Source of the DNA: a virus
Virus record (IMG/VR): IMGVR_UViG_3300024048_000016
Location: 1 to 23,857 of that record
DNA length: 23,857 bases
Direction: 5' to 3' (one strand)
Shown: in pieces, positions 1-8,817 of the stretch
Numbering within the stretch: position 1 is the stretch's first letter
Layout of the letters: each line of letters starts with the position of its first letter
Position numbers and translations under genes: made by a program
Notes under the pieces: model-generated
What the model was told of the DNA's origin: nothing
What the model saw: only the letters and a program-made list of their open reading frames with translations
Database searches by the model: none

Positions 1-969
1 TACGCTTGTTCCGTAAAATCTAATTCCACCTTCTCTTGCTCCATCAGCATCCGAGGCAGTAGAATTATCTAATCTTACATATGGACTTGAACCCTCAATC
101 AAAGCATTCGGAGCTTGGAGTGCTCCTACAGCTACTATACTACCCGCCGCCGCAATACTACCAATATCACTAATGGTAACAAGACTCTCTTCTACTAACA
201 GTCCTGTTGTTCCATCATACCTAGCAACTGCATTGTCTGTTGCGGGCAATGAAGCACTTACAACTGATCCACCTGTAATAGTAGTTATGGCATCGGTTAC
301 CGCTTTACCCGATGTAACCTTTGTCTCACTTGCTGAGAGTACAGTTTCAATATCAGATAAAGGTATATGTCCAACTCCACTGTATGCAGTGTTAGCAACA
401 ATCTCATCCCATTTACTGGCACCGAGTAGACCCGCATCCGATGTATCTGCTTCGGGTAATACTATATCATCAGCACCACCATCTGAAGTAATACCATAAG
501 TAATAGCAGTAACCGTACCCGCACTTAATTCGGTAGGGACATTGGTTGCCTTTGCAGTATTTAAATCTATTGCCGCCTGTTGAGCATCTACCTGCGCTTG
601 AATCTGCTGATCTATCATGGTAAGTCTGTCCAAAGCATCTTCTGTGGTCAGTGCCGGAAACGCATCATATTTGTCGTACTCGGTATCCTGGGTAATATCA
701 ACGACCCGCTCGATCTGAATCTGATATAGATTTGAGTAGGTTGTACCAACGGTAACTGTCCCGCCATCACGATAGGAGTTTTCAGTTGTAGAAACTTCAT
801 ATTTACCTGCTCCCGCACCTTCTACCAGGACTAACTCAGTCCCGTCTGCCACGGTGATTAGGGTTACCACAAGGTCACCACTTGCGAAAAATGGGTAGGT
901 GAATGCGAACGCGGTCAGTGCGTTGTCACAATTGTAGGTTGCGATTCTAGTTGTACTTGGTACTGTCAT
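1..969 (-). CDS. Tail fibre protein, N-terminal part (runs off the left edge)
   Basis: The frame is open from an ATG at 969 to base 1, giving 323 residues with no stop, so the C-terminus lies outside the window. AGGAG sits 6-7 nt before the ATG. Residues 1-130 look like the virion-attachment domain of T7 gp17-type fibres: a start like TRIATYNCD, then FAFTYPFF, a beta-rich stretch, IQIERVVDITQ, and a helix FPALTTEDALDRLTMIDQQ with a following coiled-coil-like QAQVDAQQAAID. After about residue 140 the chain is Ser/Thr/Gly/Ala-rich and beta-like, as in fibre shafts, with a GTTGLLVEES-type segment typical of fibre proteins. It would join the tail at the base and recognise the host surface. It follows the gp16-like gene, which is the T7 gene order. 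The receptor-binding tip is not visible. Confidence 0.85.
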   Translation of the reverse strand, partial: MTVPSTTRIATYNCDNALTAFAFTYPFFASGDLVVTLITVADGTELVLVEGAGAGKYEVSTTENSYRDGGTVTVGTTYSNLYQIQIERVVDITQDTEYDKYDAFPALTTEDALDRLTMIDQQIQAQVDAQQAAIDLNTAKATNVPTELSAGTVTAITYGITSDGGADDIVLPEADTSDAGLLGASKWDEIVANTAYSGVGHIPLSDIETVLSASETKVTSGKAVTDAITTITGGSVVSASLPATDNAVARYDGTTGLLVEESLVTISDIGSIAAAGSIVAVGALQAPNALIEGSSPYVRLDNSTASDADGAREGGIRFYGTSV

Positions 970-987
970 GGTCTTCTCCTGTGTTTA

Positions 988-1015
988 TTTATAGCATTAA
1001 ATCGCTCATTTACAA
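988..1015 (-). promoter_or_regulatory. Candidate sigma70 promoter for the tail fibre gene
   Basis: On the minus strand TTGTAA (1010-1015) is followed after 16 nt by TATAAA (988-993) with an extended -10 TG (TGCTATAAA). The predicted start would give a very short leader before the AGGAG ribosome site of the fibre gene. The same TGC-extended -10 layout occurs in the capsid promoter near 13980. Seen by eye only; the -35 is imperfect. Confidence 0.45.
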
Positions 1016-1016
1016 G

Positions 1017-4000
1017 TCAATACCCAAAGAACTGGGGTTTCTTGTTTCTATCGGGATATGCGGATACATTTAGTCCGAAAAATTCTGCCGGAACTCCCCA
1101 TAGCCAACCGCTAAAACCCTGGTCATTGCTAATGTCAATACTTGATTGAATTATAATAGGGGTAAAATATTTCCAATTATCATACCATTCAATTTGATTT
1201 CCTATTACATCTTCTCTTGTTATAAATCCAGTCCCAAATCCAACTAGAGGATTGGTTTTATAGAACATGTATCTTGCCAGTTGCTTCATTAGTTTATCAG
1301 TGGCGCGTTTCTTCCTTTCTCCAGTCCACTGCTGCTTCGCAATCCATGCCATTCCTAATATTAGTCTAGCGGGTTGAATCATTCCACCCCAAGGATCAAT
1401 GCGGGTGTCTCCAATCTTTAACTTCAAGAAATCGGGACTTTCGGGATTCAAGGAAACCTCTCCACCACCGGCTGCGCCAATAGCTAAAAATGCCACCCTC
1501 GCAGTTATAAAAGCAGTGTAATCCTTTATCATCTGTTTTCTCATTTCGGGATTGTTATAATACAATTTCCAGTTCTGAGGAGTCAATCCCGCCATTTGAA
1601 AGTTACTCCATGCCCAACGGGGTGCAAGGAATATCCTGGTCAAGGTTTGAGCCGATTTTTCAAACTGCCCTGGAAGCGTACCGCGACCGGTAGCACTATT
1701 TATATATGCTGCGTATGCGGTTTTAACCTCGTCTGCCCGAACAGGGTCTAGATTGGATGGCAATTTGCTTACAAAATCTTCATATAGTGCAATTCTAATA
1801 GTGTTTAAGTACATGATATGGGCATTTTCACTAGCCTTAATTAAGTTAGTCCCGTAATATGGAATCTTTTCAATTAAGTTTGCGCTAGTAAATCCCTCTT
1901 CTTTTTTGGTAATTCCCTCAATAGGATCGGTCAGTGCAAGTTTATGTTTTGCCCAGTCAGTATAATGGTCATGGTCGTACATTGCTTTCATAAACTCATC
2001 AAACATATCTTGCATAGCTTTTTTATTATATATTCCAGTCTTCTGCATATTCAGAACTTTTGCTAATGTTTGAGCAGATAAGAATGGATGCCCGGTTACT
2101 GTCATCTTGCCCTGTCTCAGTACTGCGCCTAAATCCAAAGAAAGTGTAGCTGCCATCATTGTACCACCAAGAATTTCTATACCCTTACCTAATGTCAACG
2201 GATCGAGTTCTCCGATCTTAACCTTTGCGTGTCTCCTAGCCTGGAATAGTTCCAACTTAGCCTTTTTTAACTGTTCGCTCAACACGCTCTTCCTAGCTTC
2301 GGGAGTCATCATATTTGCAAGTTGTGTGGGATTTTTTAAATCTCCTACATTATGAGTTCCAAACTCGACCTCGGGGTCACCTTCCTTGTACACTTCCATA
2401 GCTTCACTCAACTCTTGAATCTTATCAATAGTATTCATAAGTGAAATTGCTTCATTTAATTTTTGCTGCGCCAGTGCTACCTCGTCAGAGTTTACAGGTT
2501 GCTTATTTTTGATTTTCCTGTGCTGATTAACTAAAAAGTCCTGTACCTCATTTAAGCGTTGAGCCAAGTCATTAACCTTCTGTCGGTTCTTTTCAACTGA
2601 AGCGTATTGGTTTTTAAGTGCCTGTATGGCGTTTGTTAAATTATCCAGTCCCTTGGGGGTAGGAGCCTTTATTACCGGATCAGTAAATATTTTTTTCTTT
2701 GCATTTTCCAGTTCTTGCCATTTATTTTCCCATTGTGTTAATTCAGCTAATCTTGCCTTTAACTGGGCGTTGGTCTGACCTTTTGGTGTTCCGGCATCAG
2801 TTACGGGTAAAACTCCGAGGGACTCAATGCGTTGAATCTCATCGGTCATATTCATTGATTCGGTAACATCGGTCAGTGCTTGCTGAAGTTCCTGGACTTG
2901 AGCCGAGTTAATCGTTTTAGTCTTTTTGATATCGCGGTGCTGCCGTTTGATTAAATCCTTAACGTGGTCAATTTTACCTTGAATTTCTTTAGCCTTAACA
3001 TCCCCAAGCATCTCGGCATTTAAGTTTTTCAATTCTTGCAGTTTGTTTCCAAGATTCAACACTTCGGCAGACATTGCTTCTCCGGTAGTATCCGGTGCAA
3101 ATATGCCCTCAAATCCATCTATAATATCAGACTGGACTCTTGCTTGCTTTTTCAATTCTTTAACTAATTTACCAACACCATCTAAAGTCTTAGCAACTTT
3201 CTTTTTGCTCTTGCCCGAAAATGCATCAAGTATATCTTGCGTAGAGAAATCGGGAAGTTCTTTTTCAAGAAGCTTCATCAATTCGGGTAATTTTTTAATC
3301 CCTTGTTCTATGTGTCCCTCTGCGATGACGGCAATATCCATAGCAAGTGTAGGGTCAATTCCACTAAACGCACGGTGTCCCGCAGCACGAATTCTTTCTT
3401 TTGCTGCATCAATTCTGCTTTGAATAGCTTTTTTACTACGCTTCTTCTTACTTTTTTTAAGGTGAGCCGCAGTTTCATCTATAAACTCTTCTCCATCAGC
3501 TTGATTACGCTCTTCTTCTAACTGTGCCTCCAGGTCTTTTATAAGTTTATTTTTTTCTTCAATTACCTTGTTCAAGTCATCAAATACCTTTTCTTCTTTC
3601 TCCGTGAGTTTTTTGCCCTTCATGTTTTCGGCTTGCTGCACCATTGCTTCTTTGCTGAAGGTTTCACGGTTGATGCGAATCTTCCGGAAATTAAATGCCC
3701 TTGCCATTGCGGAACCACCCTCGATGCTTGCACGAGTTATGGTATCTATCTCACCTAAAATAGAATCAGACGTTTTTTGTTTGCTTTTTGCAAGGTCGTT
3801 GTTACCATCTTCTCGTAGTTGCCTAATCTCTTTCTGTAAACTATCAAACTCATTTTGAAGTTGTGCTTCACGCAAAACAAATGCAGCGTGTTGGGTCATT
3901 GTAATCAAGTTGTTCGCGGGATCAGCTAAGACTCTCTCTGCAATACTTAACGCTTCTTTTTCCATGCCTTGTATCTGTGCATTTGAGAGTGCCGCTTCCC

Positions 4001-5981
4001 AGGCAACCGCTTCAGCCTTACTTAATTTTTTTAGGTTATATATTTCTCTAATCTTTTCTGCATCGGCTTTTCTCAATCCAATATCTTCCATCTTCTCAAT
4101 GACTTTATTGATGAGTTCCGGTGTGGCTCGTTCAGTAGGATCGGGAATGCTTGAGATTTCAGCCTTTTTTTCTTTTCCAATAGAGGAGTCTTCCTGGATT
4201 CCGCTCATTGTCTCTTCATCATATTTTACATCATCCTCTTTAGCATCGACCATTTCCAGTTCATTGATGACCGTTTCAAGGTTTTTCTCACCTTGATTCT
4301 TGATAATATCGTACCTCTCAGCATCAAAAGTATTCAACTCTTCTTTCTTCTCAAAGTTTTTAACCATTTCGGCAAGCTTGCTTTTACCATAGTTTTCAAT
4401 CATGTCCAGTACTGCTGCTTTTACTTTGCCCTCAAGTGCCTGTTGTCTCATGTCCTGGAGTTTTCCTTGAATAGGTTCAAGTGCGCCCATTAGCGTTGAC
4501 ATGATGGTGACATCTCTAGTTTCTTTGTTCATCAGTCCCTTAAACCACCTTGGGTAGTAGAACGGATCAATATTTACTGATTCATGGGTTATAATGGTAG
4601 CAATAGCTTCTTTAACAAATTCATCCTGTCTCAACTCAACTTCACCTTCACTTGCCATTGCAGTACCAACCAACGCACCTTTCCATAAAGGATTCTTAAT
4701 CATCCGGCTCATCTTGCCAGTACCAAACGCGAAACTATTCTGAACTGTATTTAGAACAACGTTATGCTTAAACACTTGAGAACCTACTTTGCGTATTTGT
4801 TCTTCAGTTCCACCCTTTTCCCTAGCTTCTATCATTGCCCCGCCGGACTCACTTGCTGCCTCGGCAATTGCGGATGTCGCACCATATCCAAAAACCGATG
4901 CCATTCCGGTCAGTGCCGATGCTGCTTGACCACCTAACATCATGTTCAATGTCATCGTTGGCCCGGATTCTAAAATAAAGTTTGCCCAAAAATCCGGCCT
5001 CCACCATAATTTCCCTTGATTTGCTGCCCAGTCTTCGCGGAACGATTTAGGAACCTCCGCTGCTTTCATCCAAGAGGAAATATCATATTCAAGTCTTTTC
5101 TGTACTGATGGATTTAATGCTCCAAAGGATAATTTATCCAGTCCCAATTTTGTCCCGCCGTGAACTACAGGATTAAACTTCAATAATTCGATACCGGTAT
5201 ATTTACTGACTTGCTCGGAAACGTAGTCCTTGGCAAGAAACGGTGCATTTAATAGGTCTAACGCACTTACGTTCATTGCGCCAACCATTCCCCTTTTAAC
5301 GCCTTGCATCCCGCGTTGGTAAGCCTTGGGAATCATTCCGGATGTTGAAACATTAATATCCGTATCAATCCCGATCATGTCTAAAGTTAAACCGATATTT
5401 GGATTCAAATCAGTTAATGTAATGTCAATTCCTGTTTTCATTACAAACTGCCTACGCTTTGTTTCGGTCGCCATTTGACCCTTAAGCATTTCCTCCCCAA
5501 TATCCGGATAAAAATCTTTATTCATGCGTTTGTAATATTCGACTTGCTTATCGTCCCAGTAACCAGTCTCCCAGGCATCCCATACTTTTTGAAGTACTCC
5601 GCGCTCTTCTTGAGGCTTATCCGCGATAGTCTGTGCCTCATCCTCAACATTTTGAATTACGCTCCCACCATTTGCGATGACTTCTGCCATGTCCGGAACA
5701 TCAGCATCGGACGGTTGAACAACCTTCTTTAGTTCTTCGGTGCGTTGCATTGGGTTTGGGGTTGCACCATCCGTTCCGAAGTATGCGTTGCCGCCTCCGT
5801 CCATAGGATTGAAGTATAAAGAATTTATAGCAGTTGCCCTGGCCTCATTGCCATTGTCTTTGTTATAGTCCATCATTGCAGCAATTGCCATGCGCCTATC
5901 TGTCATTTGCTGATCTAACAAGTCTATTGGCTTATCTCGCTCTTGCTCTTCTTTTTGCTGATCTAGTAAATCAATAGGCAT
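1017..5981 (-). CDS. Very large internal virion (ejection) protein, T7 gp16-like by position
   Basis: This is a 1654-residue protein, longer than T7 gp16 (about 1300 aa). Its ATG overlaps the stop of the upstream gp15-like gene (TAATG) and GGGAG lies upstream. The N-terminus carries a duplicated PIDLLDQQ (residues 2-9 and 18-25). Residues about 200-500 contain several hydrophobic helices. Residues about 560-1250 are long, highly charged coiled coil with an internal duplication. The C-terminal about 400 residues form a globular domain rich in Trp and hydrophobic helices (RIFLAPRWAWSNFQ, DPWGGMIQPARLILG), a pattern I associate with the conserved ends of large phage ejection proteins. No soluble lytic transglycosylase motif could be recognised at the N-terminus, unlike T7 gp16. 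By inference it is packed in the capsid and ejected to form the envelope channel. The gene assignment rests mainly on order and size. Confidence 0.75.
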   Translation of the reverse strand: MPIDLLDQQKEEQERDKPIDLLDQQMTDRRMAIAAMMDYNKDNGNEARATAINSLYFNPMDGGGNAYFGTDGATPNPMQRTEELKKVVQPSDADVPDMAEVIANGGSVIQNVEDEAQTIADKPQEERGVLQKVWDAWETGYWDDKQVEYYKRMNKDFYPDIGEEMLKGQMATETKRRQFVMKTGIDITLTDLNPNIGLTLDMIGIDTDINVSTSGMIPKAYQRGMQGVKRGMVGAMNVSALDLLNAPFLAKDYVSEQVSKYTGIELLKFNPVVHGGTKLGLDKLSFGALNPSVQKRLEYDISSWMKAAEVPKSFREDWAANQGKLWWRPDFWANFILESGPTMTLNMMLGGQAASALTGMASVFGYGATSAIAEAASESGGAMIEAREKGGTEEQIRKVGSQVFKHNVVLNTVQNSFAFGTGKMSRMIKNPLWKGALVGTAMASEGEVELRQDEFVKEAIATIITHESVNIDPFYYPRWFKGLMNKETRDVTIMSTLMGALEPIQGKLQDMRQQALEGKVKAAVLDMIENYGKSKLAEMVKNFEKKEELNTFDAERYDIIKNQGEKNLETVINELEMVDAKEDDVKYDEETMSGIQEDSSIGKEKKAEISSIPDPTERATPELINKVIEKMEDIGLRKADAEKIREIYNLKKLSKAEAVAWEAALSNAQIQGMEKEALSIAERVLADPANNLITMTQHAAFVLREAQLQNEFDSLQKEIRQLREDGNNDLAKSKQKTSDSILGEIDTITRASIEGGSAMARAFNFRKIRINRETFSKEAMVQQAENMKGKKLTEKEEKVFDDLNKVIEEKNKLIKDLEAQLEEERNQADGEEFIDETAAHLKKSKKKRSKKAIQSRIDAAKERIRAAGHRAFSGIDPTLAMDIAVIAEGHIEQGIKKLPELMKLLEKELPDFSTQDILDAFSGKSKKKVAKTLDGVGKLVKELKKQARVQSDIIDGFEGIFAPDTTGEAMSAEVLNLGNKLQELKNLNAEMLGDVKAKEIQGKIDHVKDLIKRQHRDIKKTKTINSAQVQELQQALTDVTESMNMTDEIQRIESLGVLPVTDAGTPKGQTNAQLKARLAELTQWENKWQELENAKKKIFTDPVIKAPTPKGLDNLTNAIQALKNQYASVEKNRQKVNDLAQRLNEVQDFLVNQHRKIKNKQPVNSDEVALAQQKLNEAISLMNTIDKIQELSEAMEVYKEGDPEVEFGTHNVGDLKNPTQLANMMTPEARKSVLSEQLKKAKLELFQARRHAKVKIGELDPLTLGKGIEILGGTMMAATLSLDLGAVLRQGKMTVTGHPFLSAQTLAKVLNMQKTGIYNKKAMQDMFDEFMKAMYDHDHYTDWAKHKLALTDPIEGITKKEEGFTSANLIEKIPYYGTNLIKASENAHIMYLNTIRIALYEDFVSKLPSNLDPVRADEVKTAYAAYINSATGRGTLPGQFEKSAQTLTRIFLAPRWAWSNFQMAGLTPQNWKLYYNNPEMRKQMIKDYTAFITARVAFLAIGAAGGGEVSLNPESPDFLKLKIGDTRIDPWGGMIQPARLILGMAWIAKQQWTGERKKRATDKLMKQLARYMFYKTNPLVGFGTGFITREDVIGNQIEWYDNWKYFTPIIIQSSIDISNDQGFSGWLWGVPAEFFGLNVSAYPDRNKKPQFFGY
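2400..2990 (-). repeat. Diverged internal duplication in the gp16-like protein
   Basis: Two segments about 140 residues apart (near residues 999-1055 and 1140-1196) align by eye. The first has VKDLIKRQHRDIKK, then INSAQVQELQQALTD, then MNMTDEIQRI. The second has VQDFLVNQHRKIKN, then VNSDEVALAQQKLNE, then MNTIDKIQEL. The match is at protein level, so the duplication is old. Confidence 0.6.
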
Positions 5982-7582
5982 TATTCAACTCCCAGTTGTT
6001 TTTTTAATTCTTCTATTGACATGTTTTTCCTTCTAGCAGTATATTCTAAATTTGATTGCTTATATTTTCTTTTAGCGGCCTTGGGGGTGTATGTATTTAT
6101 GATATTTTCTTGCTCCAGTGCCGCTGCGTACGGTGCGTTAAGTTCTTCCATCTTTTTTGCACCCTCTTCCCCGTCCCAACCCTGGTTGGCAGCACTCCAA
6201 TTATCAAATCCTTGCAGAACATTGGCAACCGCTGCCCACGTTTTTGTCTGATCTATCTTATATTCTTCTTTAGGCTTGAAATCATCCTCAAACCAACCTT
6301 GAAAAAAACCTTTATACAATGTTTTATTACCCACTTGATACCCACCCCCAATAAACCCCTTACTCTTTTTATCCCATCCGAACTCGTGCAGTACTTTATC
6401 TTGGAGCATTGTTCTAAGTTTTGTTTGAACAGGTGTAAGTTTAGCGACCGATTCATATCGCTTCATTTGTGCTGCCATCCATGCCCGTGCTTGTTTGCGT
6501 TGTGGCGCAGGGAACTTCGATATTGAAGTCATTATCGTTTGTTGTTTTTCTTTGTGGGGGTCTGTTGTTGGGTCATATAAGTCAATGTCATTTTGTAAAG
6601 TATCAAAGTCAAGTTTAACATAATGCCTAGATTTTTTGAGTCTCATAGCAGTGATATCTTCCTTAAATCCCGCCTTTTCCTTTTTGGTGAAATCATCATC
6701 ATTCATGGCTTTAACATAATCTTCACTTGCGGTAAGATCATCAATTTTATTATCCAACTCGTCCATTGCATCACCCCTACGGACTCTTTCATTAAATTCA
6801 TTTTGGCGAATAGTCTGCTGACGTACAATCTTTAGTTTTTCTTCCATCTCGGGAGAAAATAGCCCTTCCGGAACTTTGTAGTTATTGGGGTTAGTCCGTA
6901 TTGTATCGACTTGCTCATTATACCGAATGGTCGTGTTTGCCTGGTTTAGATCGTGTTCTAAAGTTAATGCCCACTTAGGATCAAGCTCTGCTCTGAGTTT
7001 TATTGCAGTTATTACCTCGGACATGTCCCCGTCTTCAACTCCCTTGTCCACCCTTGTGGTTAAGCTTGATGCGGTTTTGTCACGAACCAATCCTACCCGA
7101 GTTTCTCTATTTTTGATTTCTTGACCGGAGTCGAAGTGATTAGCCCATTTATTGAACATTCCAAATTGGTCTTCCGTTAACCCTAGTGATTCTTGCAAAT
7201 TCCTTCTTGTAGTTGAACCAGTTGCTTGGTAATCTTTTGCATAAGAAGCGGGAACATAAACACCATGCTCATCAGTTAATGCCTCGAGTTGCCCCGATAG
7301 GTAGGCTGATCTGTCCTCCATATAGGCATCCTTCGCATTCATGAATTGGTCTTTATCCGCAATGGATTTTTGCTTCGCGATATACTTATATACATCATTG
7401 CCCATTTTCCCAATTTCATTCCCGAATTTATTGCCCAATGCACCAATTTGCTTTGCGCCTTGAATTGCGTATTCATACGGAGCATCCATTGAATGAATAC
7501 TCAATTTTTCTCCCATTTTAGGAGCAACACTGCCCCCAGGGACTGCTTCTTTCTGTGCGTATGCGGTTGGAATATTTGGCAT
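5981..7582 (-). CDS. Internal virion (ejection) protein, T7 gp15-like by position
   Basis: This is a 533-residue, hydrophilic, mostly helical protein. A strong AAGGAG precedes the ATG. The N-terminus (about residues 1-30) is Pro/Gly-containing and flexible. Residues about 30-110 (YEYAIQGAKQIGALGNKFGNEIGKMG, shown only in part here as AKQIGALGNKFG) are amphipathic helix, and the rest is charged helix with few hydrophobic segments. T7 gp15 is about 750 aa, so this is shorter. It lies between the gp14-like and gp16-like genes and overlaps the latter by one base, so it is very likely co-translated with it. The inferred role is part of the ejectosome that carries DNA across the periplasm. No catalytic motif is seen, and sequence similarity to gp15 itself cannot be judged by eye. 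Confidence 0.65.
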   Translation of the reverse strand: MPNIPTAYAQKEAVPGGSVAPKMGEKLSIHSMDAPYEYAIQGAKQIGALGNKFGNEIGKMGNDVYKYIAKQKSIADKDQFMNAKDAYMEDRSAYLSGQLEALTDEHGVYVPASYAKDYQATGSTTRRNLQESLGLTEDQFGMFNKWANHFDSGQEIKNRETRVGLVRDKTASSLTTRVDKGVEDGDMSEVITAIKLRAELDPKWALTLEHDLNQANTTIRYNEQVDTIRTNPNNYKVPEGLFSPEMEEKLKIVRQQTIRQNEFNERVRRGDAMDELDNKIDDLTASEDYVKAMNDDDFTKKEKAGFKEDITAMRLKKSRHYVKLDFDTLQNDIDLYDPTTDPHKEKQQTIMTSISKFPAPQRKQARAWMAAQMKRYESVAKLTPVQTKLRTMLQDKVLHEFGWDKKSKGFIGGGYQVGNKTLYKGFFQGWFEDDFKPKEEYKIDQTKTWAAVANVLQGFDNWSAANQGWDGEEGAKKMEELNAPYAAALEQENIINTYTPKAAKRKYKQSNLEYTARRKNMSIEELKKQLGVE

Positions 7583-7593
7583 CTCTCTCTCCT

Positions 7594-8379
7594 TTATCCG
7601 GTGTTGAACTGATCGTGATAACTACTTGACCTTGTTGCCCCAGGAATAGTGCTTGATGATTTCATATAAGAGGATAAACCACCACTCAATCCTTTTCCCG
7701 CTGCACCCGCTGCGCCCCACCAACCACCGGCAACTGCAGAACGACCACGGGATTTTGCGCCCGATCTTGCCTGTTGACCTTGGAATTGGGAACCCATTGC
7801 TTCTGAAGCATGTCCCATTGCCTGTAGTCTATGTTGACGGGCAGATAATTCTCCTTGATGCATGATATCAAGTTCTTGGAGTTTCATTTCTGCAAGCTGA
7901 TCTTCTTCAAGTAAAATGTTTGTTCCGGAACCCATTGTCCCGCTAACACCCATCAAAGCTTGTTGCCGAGACATTAAACGCTTGTTTTGTGCTTTTTGAC
8001 GGTCTGTCCGCTCTTCTGCCGCGTTTATTTCAGCCTTTGCCCCCTGGTTTGCTGCGGTTTCAGCATTAGATGCGACCTGGGAATTATAACTAGCCATTGC
8101 TTCTTGTGCTTTCCCTTGCGCCCGTGCTTGTTGTTGTTGTTGGTAACCGGAATATACAGAAGTTGAAACACTTGTAGCAGTCCCCGCAACAGTTGCTGCC
8201 GTTCCCGCTAATGCTCCATATGTTACCGCTTGACCCCCAACAGTGAATGCAGTCGCTCCGAGTCCCGCGCCTACGGCAGTTGCAGCAGACCCAACCGCTC
8301 CCGCAGTTGCTCCAAGTGCCCCGCCAATAATGCCTAAAGTTGTAGACAATGCCGTTGCCGTTCCCGCTATTATACCCAT
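7594..8379 (-). CDS. Internal virion protein, T7 gp14-like
   Basis: This is a 261-residue protein with a long Gly/Ala/Val-rich hydrophobic N-terminus (about residues 1-75). A Gln-rich helix follows (YQQQQQARAQGKAQEAM, near residue 80), then a charged helical middle and a Gly/Ser-rich C-terminus. This layout is common for the gp14-position ejection proteins of podoviruses, whose hydrophobic part inserts into the outer membrane. The segment SRQQALMGVSGTMGSGTN is a turn between helices typical of these proteins. GGAG lies 7-8 nt before the start. It lies directly ahead of the gp15-like gene with only 11 nt between them. The call is based on composition plus order. Confidence 0.7.
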   Translation of the reverse strand: MGIIAGTATALSTTLGIIGGALGATAGAVGSAATAVGAGLGATAFTVGGQAVTYGALAGTAATVAGTATSVSTSVYSGYQQQQQARAQGKAQEAMASYNSQVASNAETAANQGAKAEINAAEERTDRQKAQNKRLMSRQQALMGVSGTMGSGTNILLEEDQLAEMKLQELDIMHQGELSARQHRLQAMGHASEAMGSQFQGQQARSGAKSRGRSAVAGGWWGAAGAAGKGLSGGLSSYMKSSSTIPGATRSSSYHDQFNTG

Positions 8380-8388
8380 AATCTGCTC

Positions 8389-8796
8389 CTATTTTAAAAT
8401 CTTTATTAAATGTGTCATTTTTTTAATTGTTGGTGTCCATCCCGCTCTTTCAAATATCTTCGTTATCCCATTTGAAGCACTTCCCGCGAACATCATTGGA
8501 TGATCTTCAGCTTTAGCGCAACATTCTAAACTAGTCAATATACATTTTAGTGCCATAACTTTTTCTCTTGCCGTGCATTCGGGATTAAAATGTACCCACT
8601 CTAAAACTGAAACAGGTGTATCTGTGCTTAAATATAAAAATCCGCACCCGTACTTCTTTCCTTCATCATCTACAACCAAAGCACCTACTCCAGGTAGACA
8701 CAGATAAACGGGTATAATTTGTTTTATTTTAATTACCCAATCCACTAATTCCTTAAAATCATCTTCCTTAAACATCCTCACTTGTAATTTTTTCAT
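8389..8796 (-). CDS. GNAT-fold protein in the T7 gp13 position
   Basis: This 135-residue protein looks like a compact GCN5-related N-acetyltransferase (GNAT) fold. It starts with VRMFKEDDFKELVDW, then a strand GVGALVVDDEGKKYGCGFLYL, a helical region, and a C-terminal FAGSASNGITKIFERAGW segment that resembles the 'N..i.rf.eklGf' end of GNAT proteins. No clear acetyl-CoA loop (Q/RxxGxG/A) is seen, so catalytic activity is doubtful. T7 gp13, which sits at the same place between gp12 and gp14 and is required for virion assembly, has a similar shape near its end. I therefore infer an assembly factor or a degenerate enzyme. AAGGGA precedes the start. Confidence 0.6.
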   Translation of the reverse strand: MKKLQVRMFKEDDFKELVDWVIKIKQIIPVYLCLPGVGALVVDDEGKKYGCGFLYLSTDTPVSVLEWVHFNPECTAREKVMALKCILTSLECCAKAEDHPMMFAGSASNGITKIFERAGWTPTIKKMTHLIKILK

Positions 8797-8817
8797 CGTT
8801 TTCCCTTCGATTTTTCA

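Noticed and set aside
173-499. Rightward open frame opposite the tail fibre gene
   Set aside because: It lies wholly opposite the fibre gene, lacks a ribosome site, and its low-complexity Ser/Thr/Val product mirrors the fibre's composition.
2107-4493. Several rightward open frames opposite the gp16-like gene
   Set aside because: Antisense to a long coding frame with good ribosome site; products are Ser/Phe/Leu-rich as expected from reverse reading of Glu/Lys-rich coiled coil.
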